From the NCBI RefSeq assembly GCF_022829465.1, contig NZ_JAKSXZ010000040.1, forward strand, positions 1 through 64,000: DNA of 64,000 bases, in the 5' to 3' direction. This DNA comes from Methylobacterium sp. J-067 (GTDB lineage: Bacteria > Pseudomonadota > Alphaproteobacteria > Rhizobiales > Beijerinckiaceae). The first letter of the stretch is position 1. Each line of letters opens with the position of its first letter. The position numbers and the translations under genes were made by a program. Below the pieces are notes generated by a model, which was not told where the DNA came from, did no database searches, and saw only the letters and a program-made list of their open reading frames with translations. Of the stretch, positions 18,605 through 26,362 are shown piece by piece.

Positions 18605-18790
18605 ATGCGCGACCGATATCAATTGCGCCTGCTATTCGAGCGAAATCGCTTTTACGGAACGGTCAACAACCTTCGCAGCCTTGAGCAAAAAGGGCTCGTC
18701 GCCCCGACACAGGCGACGGACGAAGAGGTTCGGGTGGAGTGGACCATCACGGAAGCTGGCCGCACAGCGCTCGCAAAGGTTGAGCCATGA
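18605..18790 (+). CDS. 61-residue winged-helix-like hypothetical protein
   Basis: From the ATG at 18605 (MRDRYQLRLLFERNRFYGTV). The order LRSLEQKGLV - strand EVRVEWTIT - EAGRTALAK resembles the recognition helix and wing of a short winged-helix domain (compare E-K-G-L-V and T-E-A-G signatures), but it lacks the first helices. Its stop overlaps the next start by four bases (ATGA). Role unknown. Confidence 0.5.
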   Translation: MRDRYQLRLLFERNRFYGTVNNLRSLEQKGLVAPTQATDEEVRVEWTITEAGRTALAKVEP

Positions 18791-19023
18791 CCTTCGTTCA
18801 CAACGAGCGCACGAAGCTGACGGCGACTTATCTGATTACGGCATCTGGTGGACTATTCGGTGCAGGTGTCGTCGCCCCCACTGCGGCGGCAGTCTTTGGG
18901 GTGACTGGCCCCGCTGGGCACCTGCCGACATTGACACTTGGGCTCGGCGCACTGATCTTTCTATGCGCTAGCCTCGCGCTGCATGCTGCAGCCCGTCACG
19001 TCCTGAAGGGGCTTAAGCCGTGA
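18787..19023 (+). CDS. Two-helix small membrane protein
   Basis: 78 residues with two hydrophobic helices (about 14-37 and 47-69) and basic ends. Overlaps the upstream gene (ATGA) and the downstream GTG start (GTGA), so three tiny genes are translationally coupled. Holin-like topology is noted, but no lysis genes are present. Function unknown. Confidence 0.5.
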   Translation: MTFVHNERTKLTATYLITASGGLFGAGVVAPTAAAVFGVTGPAGHLPTLTLGLGALIFLCASLALHAAARHVLKGLKP

Positions 19024-19115
19024 CCGATGTTCAAATCCTCGCCTTTATCATCGTGCCGGCCGTCGCCGTAGTGTTCGGCTGGGGCCTCGCGTTCTGGGCG
19101 CGTCGGGCGGCCTAA
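19020..19115 (+). CDS. 31-residue single-helix membrane peptide
   Basis: GTG at 19020 overlaps the preceding stop. Reads MTDVQILAFIIVPAVAVVFG, then WGLAFWARRAA and stop: one transmembrane helix with a positively charged C-terminal end. The overlap and consistent membrane nature of both members support it despite the short length. It meets the convergent excisionase-like gene with a four-base overlap. Confidence 0.4.
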   Translation: MTDVQILAFIIVPAVAVVFGWGLAFWARRAA

Positions 19116-19468
19116 GCTCGCTGCGCTTTCTCCCGAGTTGCCCGCTTCTCGGCCCGGCGTTCGCGCAGGATCGCGGCGAAATCGGTGCCCTCTGACTTAG
19201 ACGCCGAGGCTCTCGCCTTGCTTTGGGAGGGATCGGAAGGGCATTCGACCCGTCGTTGCCGCTCGCGAAACCGCGCCAAATCCTCCGGGTCGAACCGCTT
19301 GCGGATACGCTTCAGCCCCATACCGACCGCGATGTAGGCAATATCTCCCCGCGCCACGTGAGCGTCGAAGGCACGGCGGCCCACCCGGAGGAGTTTCGCG
19401 GCTTCGTTGGCCGTGAAAAGGTTGGAAGTCAGCATGGTCGGGAGATCCGGCTTGATGCCTGAGGTCAT
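19112..19468 (-). CDS. Excisionase-like helix-turn-helix protein
   Basis: 118 residues (or 107 from the Met at 19435). LFTANEAAKLLRVGRRAFDAHVARG is the MerR/excisionase-type winged helix that reads 'TxxEAAxxLxVxxxxxxxxxxxG', followed by a strand IAYIAVGMGLKRIRKRF and a basic coiled tail (FAAILRERRAEKRATREK). Such proteins assist site-specific excision of integrated elements. The expected integrase is not adjacent. Confidence 0.65.
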   Translation of the reverse strand: MTSGIKPDLPTMLTSNLFTANEAAKLLRVGRRAFDAHVARGDIAYIAVGMGLKRIRKRFDPEDLARFRERQRRVECPSDPSQSKARASASKSEGTDFAAILRERRAEKRATREKAQRA

Positions 19469-19491
19469 AGCGAGCGCGATGATGGCACCTG

Positions 19492-19668
19492 ATGCCTAGG
19501 ACTGCCGCGCGAGTTACCCAAGCTGACATCGCCCGCGCGATCCGCGCCATGCGAGCGGCGGGCTACTCAGATGTGCGGGTGGTGTTCAAGGATGATGCTG
19601 TCATCGTGGAGGCAGCGCCCAAGGTGTCGAAGACGACCCCGGATCCCTTGCGGATCATCCCATTATGA
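19492..19668 (+). CDS. 58-residue integrative-element-associated protein
   Basis: Reads MPRTAARVTQADIARAIRAM then AAGYSDVRVVFKDDAVIVEA and ends DPLRIIPL. The fold looks like an N-terminal helix plus a beta hairpin. Short proteins of this type commonly lie between an excisionase-like gene and a tyrosine integrase in Hyphomicrobiales elements (family knowledge). Here no integrase follows, so the element end looks eroded. Confidence 0.6.
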   Translation: MPRTAARVTQADIARAIRAMRAAGYSDVRVVFKDDAVIVEAAPKVSKTTPDPLRIIPL

Positions 19669-19803
19669 GGTGCCCTGACGTAATCCAAGTCACGTTCAAG
19701 CCGCAGCCGTACTCTAAGTCACTTGCGTAATTGTGATGCGTTGGAATACCGAATTTTAAATGCAGACGGAAACCTCCGCCTACTTCAGTTCGTATCGCAC
19801 GGC

Positions 19804-20067
19804 ATGAGCAACCGATCCGACCTCTACAACCCGCTTCTCCGTGCCATCGCGACCGCCCTGGACGTGCCAGTGACGGCGTTTCTCAGCGATCCGTTAGGCG
19901 ATGAGGGTGGGGACGTGATCGCCCTTCTGCGAGCATGGGCCGCCATTGACGACGCGCAGGGCCACCGCCGGGTCCTCAACGCCGCCCTACGCGAGGCGGA
20001 TCGCTCGTCGGAGGGTTCGGATGTAACGGCTGAGAACGTCAGGCCGTTCACTCCAGATCATAATTGA
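19804..20067 (+). CDS. C-terminal half of an XRE-type regulator, probably truncated
   Basis: The region MSNRSDLYNPLLRAIATALD followed by VPVTAFLSDP and EGGDVIALLRAWAAIDDAQG resembles the latter part of Cro/CI-like regulators with a C-terminal helical tail. The first helices of the DNA-binding domain are missing, although the frame stays open upstream to 19723. No ribosome-binding site is visible. I think it is a remnant, but it could be expressed. Confidence 0.4.
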   Translation: MSNRSDLYNPLLRAIATALDVPVTAFLSDPLGDEGGDVIALLRAWAAIDDAQGHRRVLNAALREADRSSEGSDVTAENVRPFTPDHN

Positions 20068-20231
20068 CCCCTCGGACCCGTAAGGGCAGCACCAACTGTC
20101 TCGGTGGTTTGCCTACTTCGATGACCAAGCTATTTTGGGGCCAATTTTAGGTAACTATCGGTCAATCAATTCGTACCAACATGCGCCCTGAGCCGTGCCG
20201 CAATTCGGCTCTTTGTCCTTCCAAGGACTTG

Positions 20232-20276
20232 CCGGCCCGATCCGCTGACCCCTGGACACTCAAAAGATCGGGCCGG
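20232..20276. repeat. 11-bp inverted repeat flanking a 23-base loop
   Basis: CCGGCCCGATC at 20232-20242 is the exact reverse complement of GATCGGGCCGG at 20266-20276. The right arm recurs at 21329-21339, followed by about 30 bases of roughly 70% similar sequence (GGCTCGG kept in both), so 20266-20308 and 21329-21370 are diverged copies of one element. Confidence 0.5.
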
Positions 20277-20369
20277 TATCTATCTCGGCGGCCACATGGG
20301 CTCGGCCTCCGGCCCCTTCCATCCGCTAATGCTGGCTTCCCGCGTCCCTGGTTTGCATCCTGCGAAGTG

Positions 20370-20454
20370 GTCGCGACGCGGCGCTCGCCGTACACCGTTA
20401 CCTCCTCCCAAGGAACTTCTCGCCCGCCCGGCTCTGCCGCGGCGGGATTTTTTT
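20370..20454 (+). ncRNA. Candidate anti-Shine-Dalgarno small RNA with intrinsic terminator
   Basis: CCTCCTCCC at 20401-20409 is followed within 14 bases by a terminator: a stem from CCCGCC (20423-20428) to GGCGGG (20441-20446) with an inner CGGC/GCCG stem, then ATTTTTTT. No protein gene on this strand ends here. An exposed CCTCCTCCC plus terminator is the hallmark of alphaproteobacterial trans-acting sRNA families (alpha-r14/cuckoo type) that pair with ribosome-binding sites. The 5' end is estimated. Confidence 0.45.
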
Positions 20455-20590
20455 GGGCTATGCGGCCGCTGTCCCTCGCAAAGGGGATCACTACCAAGCT
20501 TCTTTTTTAGCCATCAGGCCTGCAAAATAACTTGGATCAAATCACGTTTCTACGCGTCGATAACATCGATCGAGCTAAAACTTCATATGG

Positions 20591-20860
20591 TTGGATACGT
20601 TGGAACAGGCTCGCGAAGCATTGATCGCCAACCTACAGCTGCATGCCAGAGCGGCAAGATTGAAAATGGCGCTCAGCACATTTGATGTCGGACGCCTGAC
20701 GAAAATTTCCGCAGCCGCAGTCGATAACATTGAGCACGGTGATAAAGGGGGGCAGCTTTCGCTTGATGAATTAATTGAACTTGCACGGTTCCTTGGCCTG
20801 ACCACAGCTGGGTTGCCGCGAGCCAAGCCAGTAGCGCTTCCTCCCCAGCCCAATGGATGA
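20591..20860 (+). CDS. Small XRE-like DNA-binding protein
   Basis: 89 residues starting at a TTG (MDTLEQAREALIANLQLHAR). A helical N-terminus leads into a Cro/CI-like domain: FDVGRLTKISAAAVDNIEHG as the turn region and LDELIELARFLGLTTAGL as the last helices, with the typical 'L.ELI.LA..LGL' ending. It may regulate neighbouring element genes. GC is lower than average for the window. Confidence 0.6.
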   Translation: MDTLEQAREALIANLQLHARAARLKMALSTFDVGRLTKISAAAVDNIEHGDKGGQLSLDELIELARFLGLTTAGLPRAKPVALPPQPNG

Positions 20861-20992
20861 CGTCATCTAGGAGGCGCCTTCAGATGCTTTGCAAACACTG
20901 TGGCTACCTTTTCATGTGCCGCCAGCGAACTGTTTCTTCACATTCATCGACGGCAGCCTCGACTAGACAGGGCCCCTAGCCGTTCAGTGCAG

Positions 20993-21271
20993 ATGGACAC
21001 AACCTTCCTGCCGTCGAAGATGTGGCTAGCAGCAAGCCCTTCTGGAGTGGCTGGGATGCCGCCCGCGGTGTTCGTCGAGCGTTGGCGGTTCCTGACCGGC
21101 GAGCCCCCGGCCATCATGCTCGACTCGCATCGAGCGATGCTAGCGCTCCTCGTCGAAAGCGTACCCTTGCCGCCGTTCGAGGCGCTAGTCCCTAGCTGGG
21201 ACGTACATGCTCTCGCCGGCAGGGATACAGGCTTGCTTCCTATCCTTCACGACCACTGCCAACGCGACTAA
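20993..21271 (+). CDS. Hypothetical 92-residue protein
   Basis: From the ATG at 20993 (MDTTFLPSKMWLAASPSG). The stretch VERWRFLTGEPPAIMLDSHR then MLALLVESVPLPPFEAL looks like a real folded core of a short conserved protein; the tail after it is less convincing. The frame is open further upstream to 20900. No function known. Confidence 0.45.
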   Translation: MDTTFLPSKMWLAASPSGVAGMPPAVFVERWRFLTGEPPAIMLDSHRAMLALLVESVPLPPFEALVPSWDVHALAGRDTGLLPILHDHCQRD

Positions 21272-21429
21272 TGTGCGAAAGTCCTTACGAGGGACACGCC
21301 GGCTCGATCTTATGGCCCCCGTTCAACGGATCGGGCCGGCACCTACCGCGACGCCACCTCGGCTCGGTCTCAAACCATTTCCGCCCGCAGCCCCATTGCT
21401 GCACCGCTTAGACCTACTTCGAGGGCGAT

Positions 21430-21879
21430 GTGATGATTGACAACGGTGAAGGGCGTAGCCGAACAACAGTTGATCGCGTTGCGGACATTGTCGCTGCCTA
21501 CGTTTCGAACCACCGCGTGGCTCCTGGCGATATGACTGCTCTGATAGCAGCAGTGCATGCTTCTCTCGGCGGATTGGCAAATGATCGCCCAGTCAATGTA
21601 TCAGACTTCGTGAAGGCAACCCTAGCGGAAATCAGCAAATCAATAAAACACGATGCACTGGTCAGTTTCATTGACGGAAAATCATATAAATCACTAAAAA
21701 GACATCTCAGAGCTAATGGGATGACTGCCTCTGAGTATCGTTTGCGATATGGGCTTTCTCCGGACTATCCGATGGTTTCTGCCTCATACAGCGCGGAACG
21801 ATCAAAAATATCTGCCCAAACTATCTTGGTTTTGCGAAGTAAGGGACGCCCTGTGGGACGAAACCAAAGAGACCATTAG
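21430..21879 (+). CDS. MucR/Ros-family regulator lacking zinc ligands
   Basis: 149 residues. An N-terminal helical segment (VDRVADIVAAYVSNHRVAPG, the oligomerisation region of MucR) and a C-terminal Ros-type DNA-binding domain (DGKSYKSLKRHLRANGMTA, EYRLRYGLSPDYPMV). In zinc-binding Ros/MucR the segment before DGK carries the ligand Cys and a second His follows HL; here Cys is Ser (VSFIDGK) and the distal His is gone. Zinc-free Ros homologues are known in rhizobia. Such proteins are global H-NS-like repressors. Confidence 0.8.
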   Translation: MMIDNGEGRSRTTVDRVADIVAAYVSNHRVAPGDMTALIAAVHASLGGLANDRPVNVSDFVKATLAEISKSIKHDALVSFIDGKSYKSLKRHLRANGMTASEYRLRYGLSPDYPMVSASYSAERSKISAQTILVLRSKGRPVGRNQRDH

Positions 21880-22068
21880 AACTAGAAAAGGCTTCACAAT
21901 TCTCTGGCTTTCTCAGGAGGGTTATTTAATTAGATATTGAGACTTGGTCCTTAACCATTTATTAACTCGGTTGGCCCTTATTCCGTCCAGCGACCGGGCT
22001 CCACCCTCACCCGAGCGCCTTCAGAGCAGCGCAGGGCAACCGCGCGGCCTCGTCGGCGCAGTCGCGTC

Positions 22069-22323
22069 TTATGCCTCGTCCACTCCATAAGCCTTTACCG
22101 TCTCACGCCCCTCGACGGTAAGGAACCATGCCCGACCGTCGCGGTGCGCGATACGTGAGGCGGCGCGCTCCTCGACCAGCCCCATCTGCGCGAGCAAGTG
22201 CAGCGCACCCGGGTAGGCCCCAAGGCGAAGCCCGCCAGGGGTCAACGCGACCGCACGCAAAGCCGACAATTGCTTCCCACGGAGCGGTGGGGGGAGCGCG
22301 TTCGCGCAAGGCTTCTTCCTCAT
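22069..22323 (-). CDS. Small winged-helix-like hypothetical protein
   Basis: 84 residues from the ATG at 22323 (MRKKPCANALPPPLRGKQLS); a longer start at 22356 exists. LRGKQLSALRAVALTPGGLR, LHLLAQMGLVEERAA and a C-terminal wing FLTVEGRETVKAYGV resemble a compact winged helix. Divergent from the SOS operon; whether it shares the LexA box is unclear. Role unknown. Confidence 0.5.
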   Translation of the reverse strand: MRKKPCANALPPPLRGKQLSALRAVALTPGGLRLGAYPGALHLLAQMGLVEERAASRIAHRDGRAWFLTVEGRETVKAYGVDEA

Positions 22324-22423
22324 TGGTCTTTTCGGCGCATATCCACAGCCGTCCACATCGTCCCAGATCTCCGCGCTCGGCTGCAGGCCGCGGCCGGTTG
22401 AACTTGGCCTCCGGCTAAGGCTT

Positions 22424-22438
22424 GTTCACTCTTTGTTC
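22424..22438 (+). promoter_or_regulatory. LexA (SOS) box
   Basis: GTTC-ACTCTTT-GTTC matches exactly the alphaproteobacterial LexA operator GTTC-N7-GTTC. It lies 86 bases before the umuD start, as expected for damage-induced control of the umuDC pair. Confidence 0.85.
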
Positions 22439-22524
22439 TAGAGGCAGTTGCGCCGGAGGCGAGTCATGCCGCGTCGATTGGGTGGGGATGAGCGGCGGGC
22501 GCGTTGCGCAGCCGGGATCGCCCG

Positions 22525-22977
22525 ATGAGCCTACGCCGGGTCGCGACGCTGCCCCAGGACGGGCCGGGCACGGTGCGGGTGCCCCTGGTCGGCCCGGCCG
22601 TCTGCGCGGGCTTTCCCTCGCCGGCGGACGATTTCCTCGAGGGGGCGCTCGAACTCCCGCGCTGGCTGGTGCCGAACCCGCCCGCGACCTTCCTGATGCA
22701 GGTGCGCGGCGAGAGCATGCGCGGGGCGGGCATCTTCGACCGCGATCTCGCCTGCGTCGACCGCAGCCTCCTACCGCAGCACGACAGCGTCGTCGTGGCG
22801 GTGGTTGACGCGCTGCTCAGCTGCAAGCGCTACCGCATCGAGGGCAACACCCCCCGGCTCGCCTTCGACAACCCGGACCTGCCCGCCTTCGCCGTCGACG
22901 AGGCGAGCGAAGTCGAGATCTGGGGCGTGGTGCGCTTCACCATCCGCTGGCACGTCGCGCGCGGACGGCTCGCGTGA
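22525..22977 (+). CDS. umuD: UmuD-like self-cleaving subunit of DNA polymerase V
   Basis: 150 residues from the ATG at 22525. S24/LexA-fold peptidase: candidate cleavage bond Ala28-Gly29 (VCAGFP), nucleophile Ser64 in RGESM, and general-base Lys101 in LLSCKRY, in the right spacing. After RecA-stimulated cleavage UmuD' joins UmuC as a translesion polymerase. Preceded by a LexA box and overlapping umuC by four bases (GTGA). An upstream TTG at 22504 is a weaker start. Confidence 0.9.
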   Translation: MSLRRVATLPQDGPGTVRVPLVGPAVCAGFPSPADDFLEGALELPRWLVPNPPATFLMQVRGESMRGAGIFDRDLACVDRSLLPQHDSVVVAVVDALLSCKRYRIEGNTPRLAFDNPDLPAFAVDEASEVEIWGVVRFTIRWHVARGRLA

Positions 22978-24281
22978 GCGGCCGCGCCCCCCGGGCCGTC
23001 GCGCTGATCGACGGCAACAGCTTCTATTGCTCCTGCGAGCGGGTGTTCGATCCGAAGCTCGCCCGCGTGCCGGTCATTGTGCTGTCGAACAACGACGGCT
23101 GCGCCATCGCCCGCACGGCCGAGGCCAAGGCGCTCGGCATTCGCATGGGCGAGCCGTACTTCAAGATCCGCGACCTGTGCCGCAGCCAGGGCGTGCGCGT
23201 GTTCTCCTCGAACTACACGCTCTACGGCGACATGAGCGGGCGCACGAACGCCGTCTACCGGCAGTTCAGCCCGCGGGTCGAGATCTACTCGATCGACGAA
23301 TCCTTCCTCGATCTGTCCGATGTGGCGGCCCCCGTGCGGGTGGAGCTCGCCCGCGACCTGCGCGCCACGGTGCGCGCCTGGACGGGCATCCCGACCTGCG
23401 TCGGCATCGGGCCAACGAAGACGTTGGCCAAGCTCGCCAACCACATCGCCAAGAGCGTGCCGGCGCTGGACGGCGTCTGCGACCTCACCGACGCGGCGGC
23501 CTACGACCATTGGCTGTGTCGGGTGGCGGTGGGCGAGGTCTGGGGCATCGGCCGGGCGTCGCTGGCCAAGCTGGAAGCGATGGGCGTCGAGAGCGTCGCG
23601 GACCTGCGCGACCTCGATCCCCGGCCGGTGCGCAAGGGCCTGACCGTGGTGGGCGAGCGCATCATCCACGAGCTGCGCGGGCTCGCCTGCCTGCCGCTCG
23701 ATCTTGTCCCGGCCCGGCGGAAGGGCTGTGCGGTGACGCGCTCGTTCTCCGCGCGCATCACCGACCGGGCGACCCTGGAGGAGGCGGTGGCCGCCCATGC
23801 CACGCGGCTGGGTGAGAAGCTGCGTCGGGAAGGGCTCGGCACGGATCACGTCACGGTCTTCTATCACACGAGCGAGCACGACCGGGATGCGCCGCAGCGC
23901 TCAGTGGCGACGACGGTGAGCCTGCCCGAGCACAGTTCGGACACCCTGGCGCTGATCCAGGCGGTGCGCCTTGGCGTGGCTAAGACCTGGCGCGACCCGA
24001 GCCCCGACCGGCCGGCCTGGCGCTACAGCAAGGCCGGCGTGGTGACGAACGACCTGTGGCCGCTGACCGACAGCCCCCGGGCGCTGATAGGCGCCCTCGA
24101 CCGCGCGCGCTCAGGCTCGCTGATGGCGGCGATGGACGCCTGCAACGCGCGGTGGGGGCGAGGGGCAGTGGTGCCGGCGCGGGCGGGGCTAGTGGCGCGG
24201 CGGGAATGGACGACGAAGTTCGATATGCGAACGCCGCGCTATACGACGCAGGTGGCCGAATTGCCGGTGGCGCATGCATGA
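22974..24281 (+). CDS. umuC: UmuC translesion DNA polymerase V catalytic subunit
   Basis: 435 residues, full length for a Y-family polymerase. Seen: [18 protein letters not shown] with the first catalytic Asp, [10 protein letters not shown], the SIDESFLDL motif with the catalytic Asp-Glu pair, [17 protein letters not shown] thumb motif, GEVWGIG helix-hairpin, and the little-finger domain. The C-terminal stretch typical of UmuC proper is present. The GTG start overlaps the umuD stop. SOS-regulated via the box at 22424. Confidence 0.95.
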   Translation: MSGRAPRAVALIDGNSFYCSCERVFDPKLARVPVIVLSNNDGCAIARTAEAKALGIRMGEPYFKIRDLCRSQGVRVFSSNYTLYGDMSGRTNAVYRQFSPRVEIYSIDESFLDLSDVAAPVRVELARDLRATVRAWTGIPTCVGIGPTKTLAKLANHIAKSVPALDGVCDLTDAAAYDHWLCRVAVGEVWGIGRASLAKLEAMGVESVADLRDLDPRPVRKGLTVVGERIIHELRGLACLPLDLVPARRKGCAVTRSFSARITDRATLEEAVAAHATRLGEKLRREGLGTDHVTVFYHTSEHDRDAPQRSVATTVSLPEHSSDTLALIQAVRLGVAKTWRDPSPDRPAWRYSKAGVVTNDLWPLTDSPRALIGALDRARSGSLMAAMDACNARWGRGAVVPARAGLVARREWTTKFDMRTPRYTTQVAELPVAHA

Positions 24282-24297
24282 ATGGAGACGGCGGCGT

Positions 24298-24609
24298 TCA
24301 ACCTGCGTCGCCAACAAAGGCTTCTCTGACAATCTCCAACGTCCTTAGGATCGCAAACCCGGTCGTCTCCGCATCTGCTTCACCCTCGGCTGTGTCGGGA
24401 AAGATCGCCACGGACTCGGCATTATCGCCGCCCTCGCGCCCGACGATCAGCTGCAGCGTCATGCCGACTTTCTCGTCTTTGGCGCGGATCAGCGCCACGA
24501 AGTGGCCGACAGCGGTGCCGTAGACCTGAAGCGGGCTGAAGGCGTCCACGGTCTCGGGAGGCGCTTCGGCCTCTGTGCGGCGGAAAGTCGGGCGAATCAC
24601 GTTGTCCAT
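24298..24609 (-). CDS. Hypothetical protein convergent with umuC
   Basis: 103 residues from the ATG at 24609 (MDNVIRPTFRRTEAEAPPE). Beta-rich: FSPLQVYGTAVGHFVALIRA, MTLQLIVGREGG, SVAIFPDTAEGEADAE, and a closing helix FAILRTLEIVREAFV. No known family. It ends 16 bases from umuC in a tail-to-tail arrangement. Composition supports a genuine soluble protein. Confidence 0.55.
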   Translation of the reverse strand: MDNVIRPTFRRTEAEAPPETVDAFSPLQVYGTAVGHFVALIRAKDEKVGMTLQLIVGREGGDNAESVAIFPDTAEGEADAETTGFAILRTLEIVREAFVGDAG

Positions 24610-24741
24610 GCCCGACGATATCGCTGCAGATCGCGCCATGCTGTGCACTCGATGCATTGAGCAATCGCCGATCGTGCATCAGCGACGCCCTGCTGCTACG
24701 TGCTACGCCGCAGACACGTGCAGCAGACTGCCATCCAAGAC

Positions 24742-24924
24742 TTAGATTGTTAGGAACGCCAGGACGCCTAACCCCAAGACAGGCAAACCAAGCGCTAGGG
24801 CCGCCAGACGGTTAAAGCGGGCTGGTCCCTCAGCGCGGACCCAGCGATGTGCATGAAAATTCTCGGCAGCCAAGCCCGCGAGGATCAGGCCGCAAGCAAT
24901 CGCTGAAATTTCTCCGGGATCCAT
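24742..24924 (-). CDS. Small two-helix membrane protein
   Basis: 60 residues: helix 1 (ISAIACGLILAGLAAE), a polar loop with FHAHRWVRAEG, and helix 2 (LAALALGLPVLGLGVLAFLT). No domain recognised. Followed upstream on the same strand by another tiny membrane gene. Confidence 0.45.
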   Translation of the reverse strand: MDPGEISAIACGLILAGLAAENFHAHRWVRAEGPARFNRLAALALGLPVLGLGVLAFLTI

Positions 24925-24995
24925 GCCGCTTCACCCAATGCGAGTGCGACATTAGGGCGTCCCAGAGCAATGTCACATGAAATTGGGTTCACGTC

Positions 24996-25166
24996 TCAGT
25001 GGATCGCGTACGCACAGGCCAGAAACGCGAGCCCAGCGCCGGCTGCAGTCACGCACCCCTGATGCCATGATGCGCCGTTTCGAGCACGCAGGCGTCCGTC
25101 AGCAACTACTGATAGCACGATGCCGAGCACGAAAAGACCGGCGGGGACCGCGTTACCGTCGAGCAT
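24996..25166 (-). CDS. Small two-helix membrane protein
   Basis: 56 residues from the ATG at 25166 (MLDGNAVPAGLFVLGIVLSV), helix 2 being VTAAGAGLAFLACAYAIH at the C-terminus. The frame is open to a TTG at 25238. Function unknown; the paired small membrane genes may be cotranscribed. Confidence 0.4.
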   Translation of the reverse strand: MLDGNAVPAGLFVLGIVLSVVADGRLRARNGASWHQGCVTAAGAGLAFLACAYAIH

Positions 25167-25238
25167 TATCCAACTGCCGTACCTTCCGCCCCGCAGGAGC
25201 GCAATTCCTTCTTCAGCTTGGCCGACCACCGAAAACAA

Positions 25239-25822
25239 GGCTCGACGCTTGCGGCATAAAGTGGCCCGGATCTATCCGCGAGAAACCAAGGTTGCTTCAT
25301 CCAGCGTGCCGTCAAGTTGGCGTCGCCCCTCCCGGAGCGCCCGCAACGGCTCATCGTGCGGGAAGCACGCCGCCTACGTCCGGCCGGGCGGCTATGCGCC
25401 GCTGTGCTACGCGACGGACGTGACGCCAGAGATGATCGCGGCGTACCTAGCCGCGCACTGATGCACCGCTGTTGCGCGAACGCTTGCCTTCATGCTGCGG
25501 GTCTCCGTGAATGACCTCGACAGCGTATACGTCCCTCTCAGCATGGCAGTGATTGGTCCGACCGCCATGCCGCTAAGCGCCCTGTTCGAAGTACCATTTA
25601 CGCCGGAGCCAGCGGCGACGATGCACTGATCTGGGATTGGCGAGGCCGCGATCGCGCCATAGGAGCCCTTATTCTGTCTGTGGATAGGTGTATCATCGCA
25701 CTTCAGAGCACCTTGTCGCAGGTCATAGCAGCCCTTTGTAAAAGGTTGTGTATATCGTGTTTGTTCCTCATATGTTCACTAGACGCCTGGACGTTAAAGT
25801 TTCCGGTTCATGAGGTAGCCCG
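25239..25822. other. Spacer upstream of the peptidase/cyclase pair
   Basis: No convincing gene. A plus-strand frame ending at 25461 finishes in a plausible protein-like tail (RPGGYAPLCYATDVTPEM) but has no believable start, so it may be a gene remnant. The last 100 bases are AT-rich and should hold the promoter of the pair. Confidence 0.35.
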
Positions 25823-26359
25823 GTGACGATCGCGCCCCCCTCTCCTACGCACTTGATGAAGGCAAAGGTTCATTCCGTCGCCGAGAACGTAGCTTCGCGC
25901 CTAAAGTTCAAGGTGGGAGACGCCATTGAACCGCTGGTTGTCAAACTCGGGGGGCGTATAGAATACAAAACTGCTGAGATAGTGGAAGGAAACTTGCCTG
26001 AAGCTATCATTGTCCGCGCGATGGATGACTTCACTATTTTTCTACCAAGCGTTACCTCCTTGGTGCGCGATCGCTTTACCATAGCGCATGAGCTTGGGCA
26101 TCTGTTCTTACATTACCCTTTAGTTTCTGCCCGTCAGCGAGGCGCAATTATGATAGCCACACGCTGGGTAAACAAGGACAATCCTGATCTTATCAGGACT
26201 GAATGGGAAGCTAACTGGTTTGCGGCAGCATTCCTTATGCCAGCAACCGAGTTTAGGGAGATATATACGAGCAATGGCCGCTCGATCGAACTGACGGCAA
26301 GGCATTTTGCTGTTAGTCCGAAGGCCGCCGAAGTACGTGCTCAATCACTCGGCTGCTGA
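25823..26359 (+). CDS. ImmA/IrrE-family zinc metallopeptidase
   Basis: 178 residues from a GTG at 25823 with GAGGTA upstream. Gluzincin core: RFTIAHELGHLFLH, giving zinc ligands His89 and His93 and catalytic Glu90, with the third ligand region EWEANWFAAAFLMP (Glu129) 36 residues on. Family members cleave repressors (ImmA, IrrE/PprI) or act in toxin-antitoxin and defence loci. There is no fused helix-turn-helix. The cyclase-like gene starts three bases after its stop. Lower GC and more AT-ending codons than neighbours suggest transfer. Confidence 0.88.
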   Translation: MTIAPPSPTHLMKAKVHSVAENVASRLKFKVGDAIEPLVVKLGGRIEYKTAEIVEGNLPEAIIVRAMDDFTIFLPSVTSLVRDRFTIAHELGHLFLHYPLVSARQRGAIMIATRWVNKDNPDLIRTEWEANWFAAAFLMPATEFREIYTSNGRSIELTARHFAVSPKAAEVRAQSLGC

Positions 26360-26362
26360 AGA

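Noticed and set aside
18787..19115. Holin/spanin lysis cassette
   Set aside because: Topology alone is suggestive, but no endolysin or other phage late genes are adjacent.
22830..23879. 349-codon minus-strand frame opposite umuDC
   Set aside because: Shadow of umuC; no start signal.
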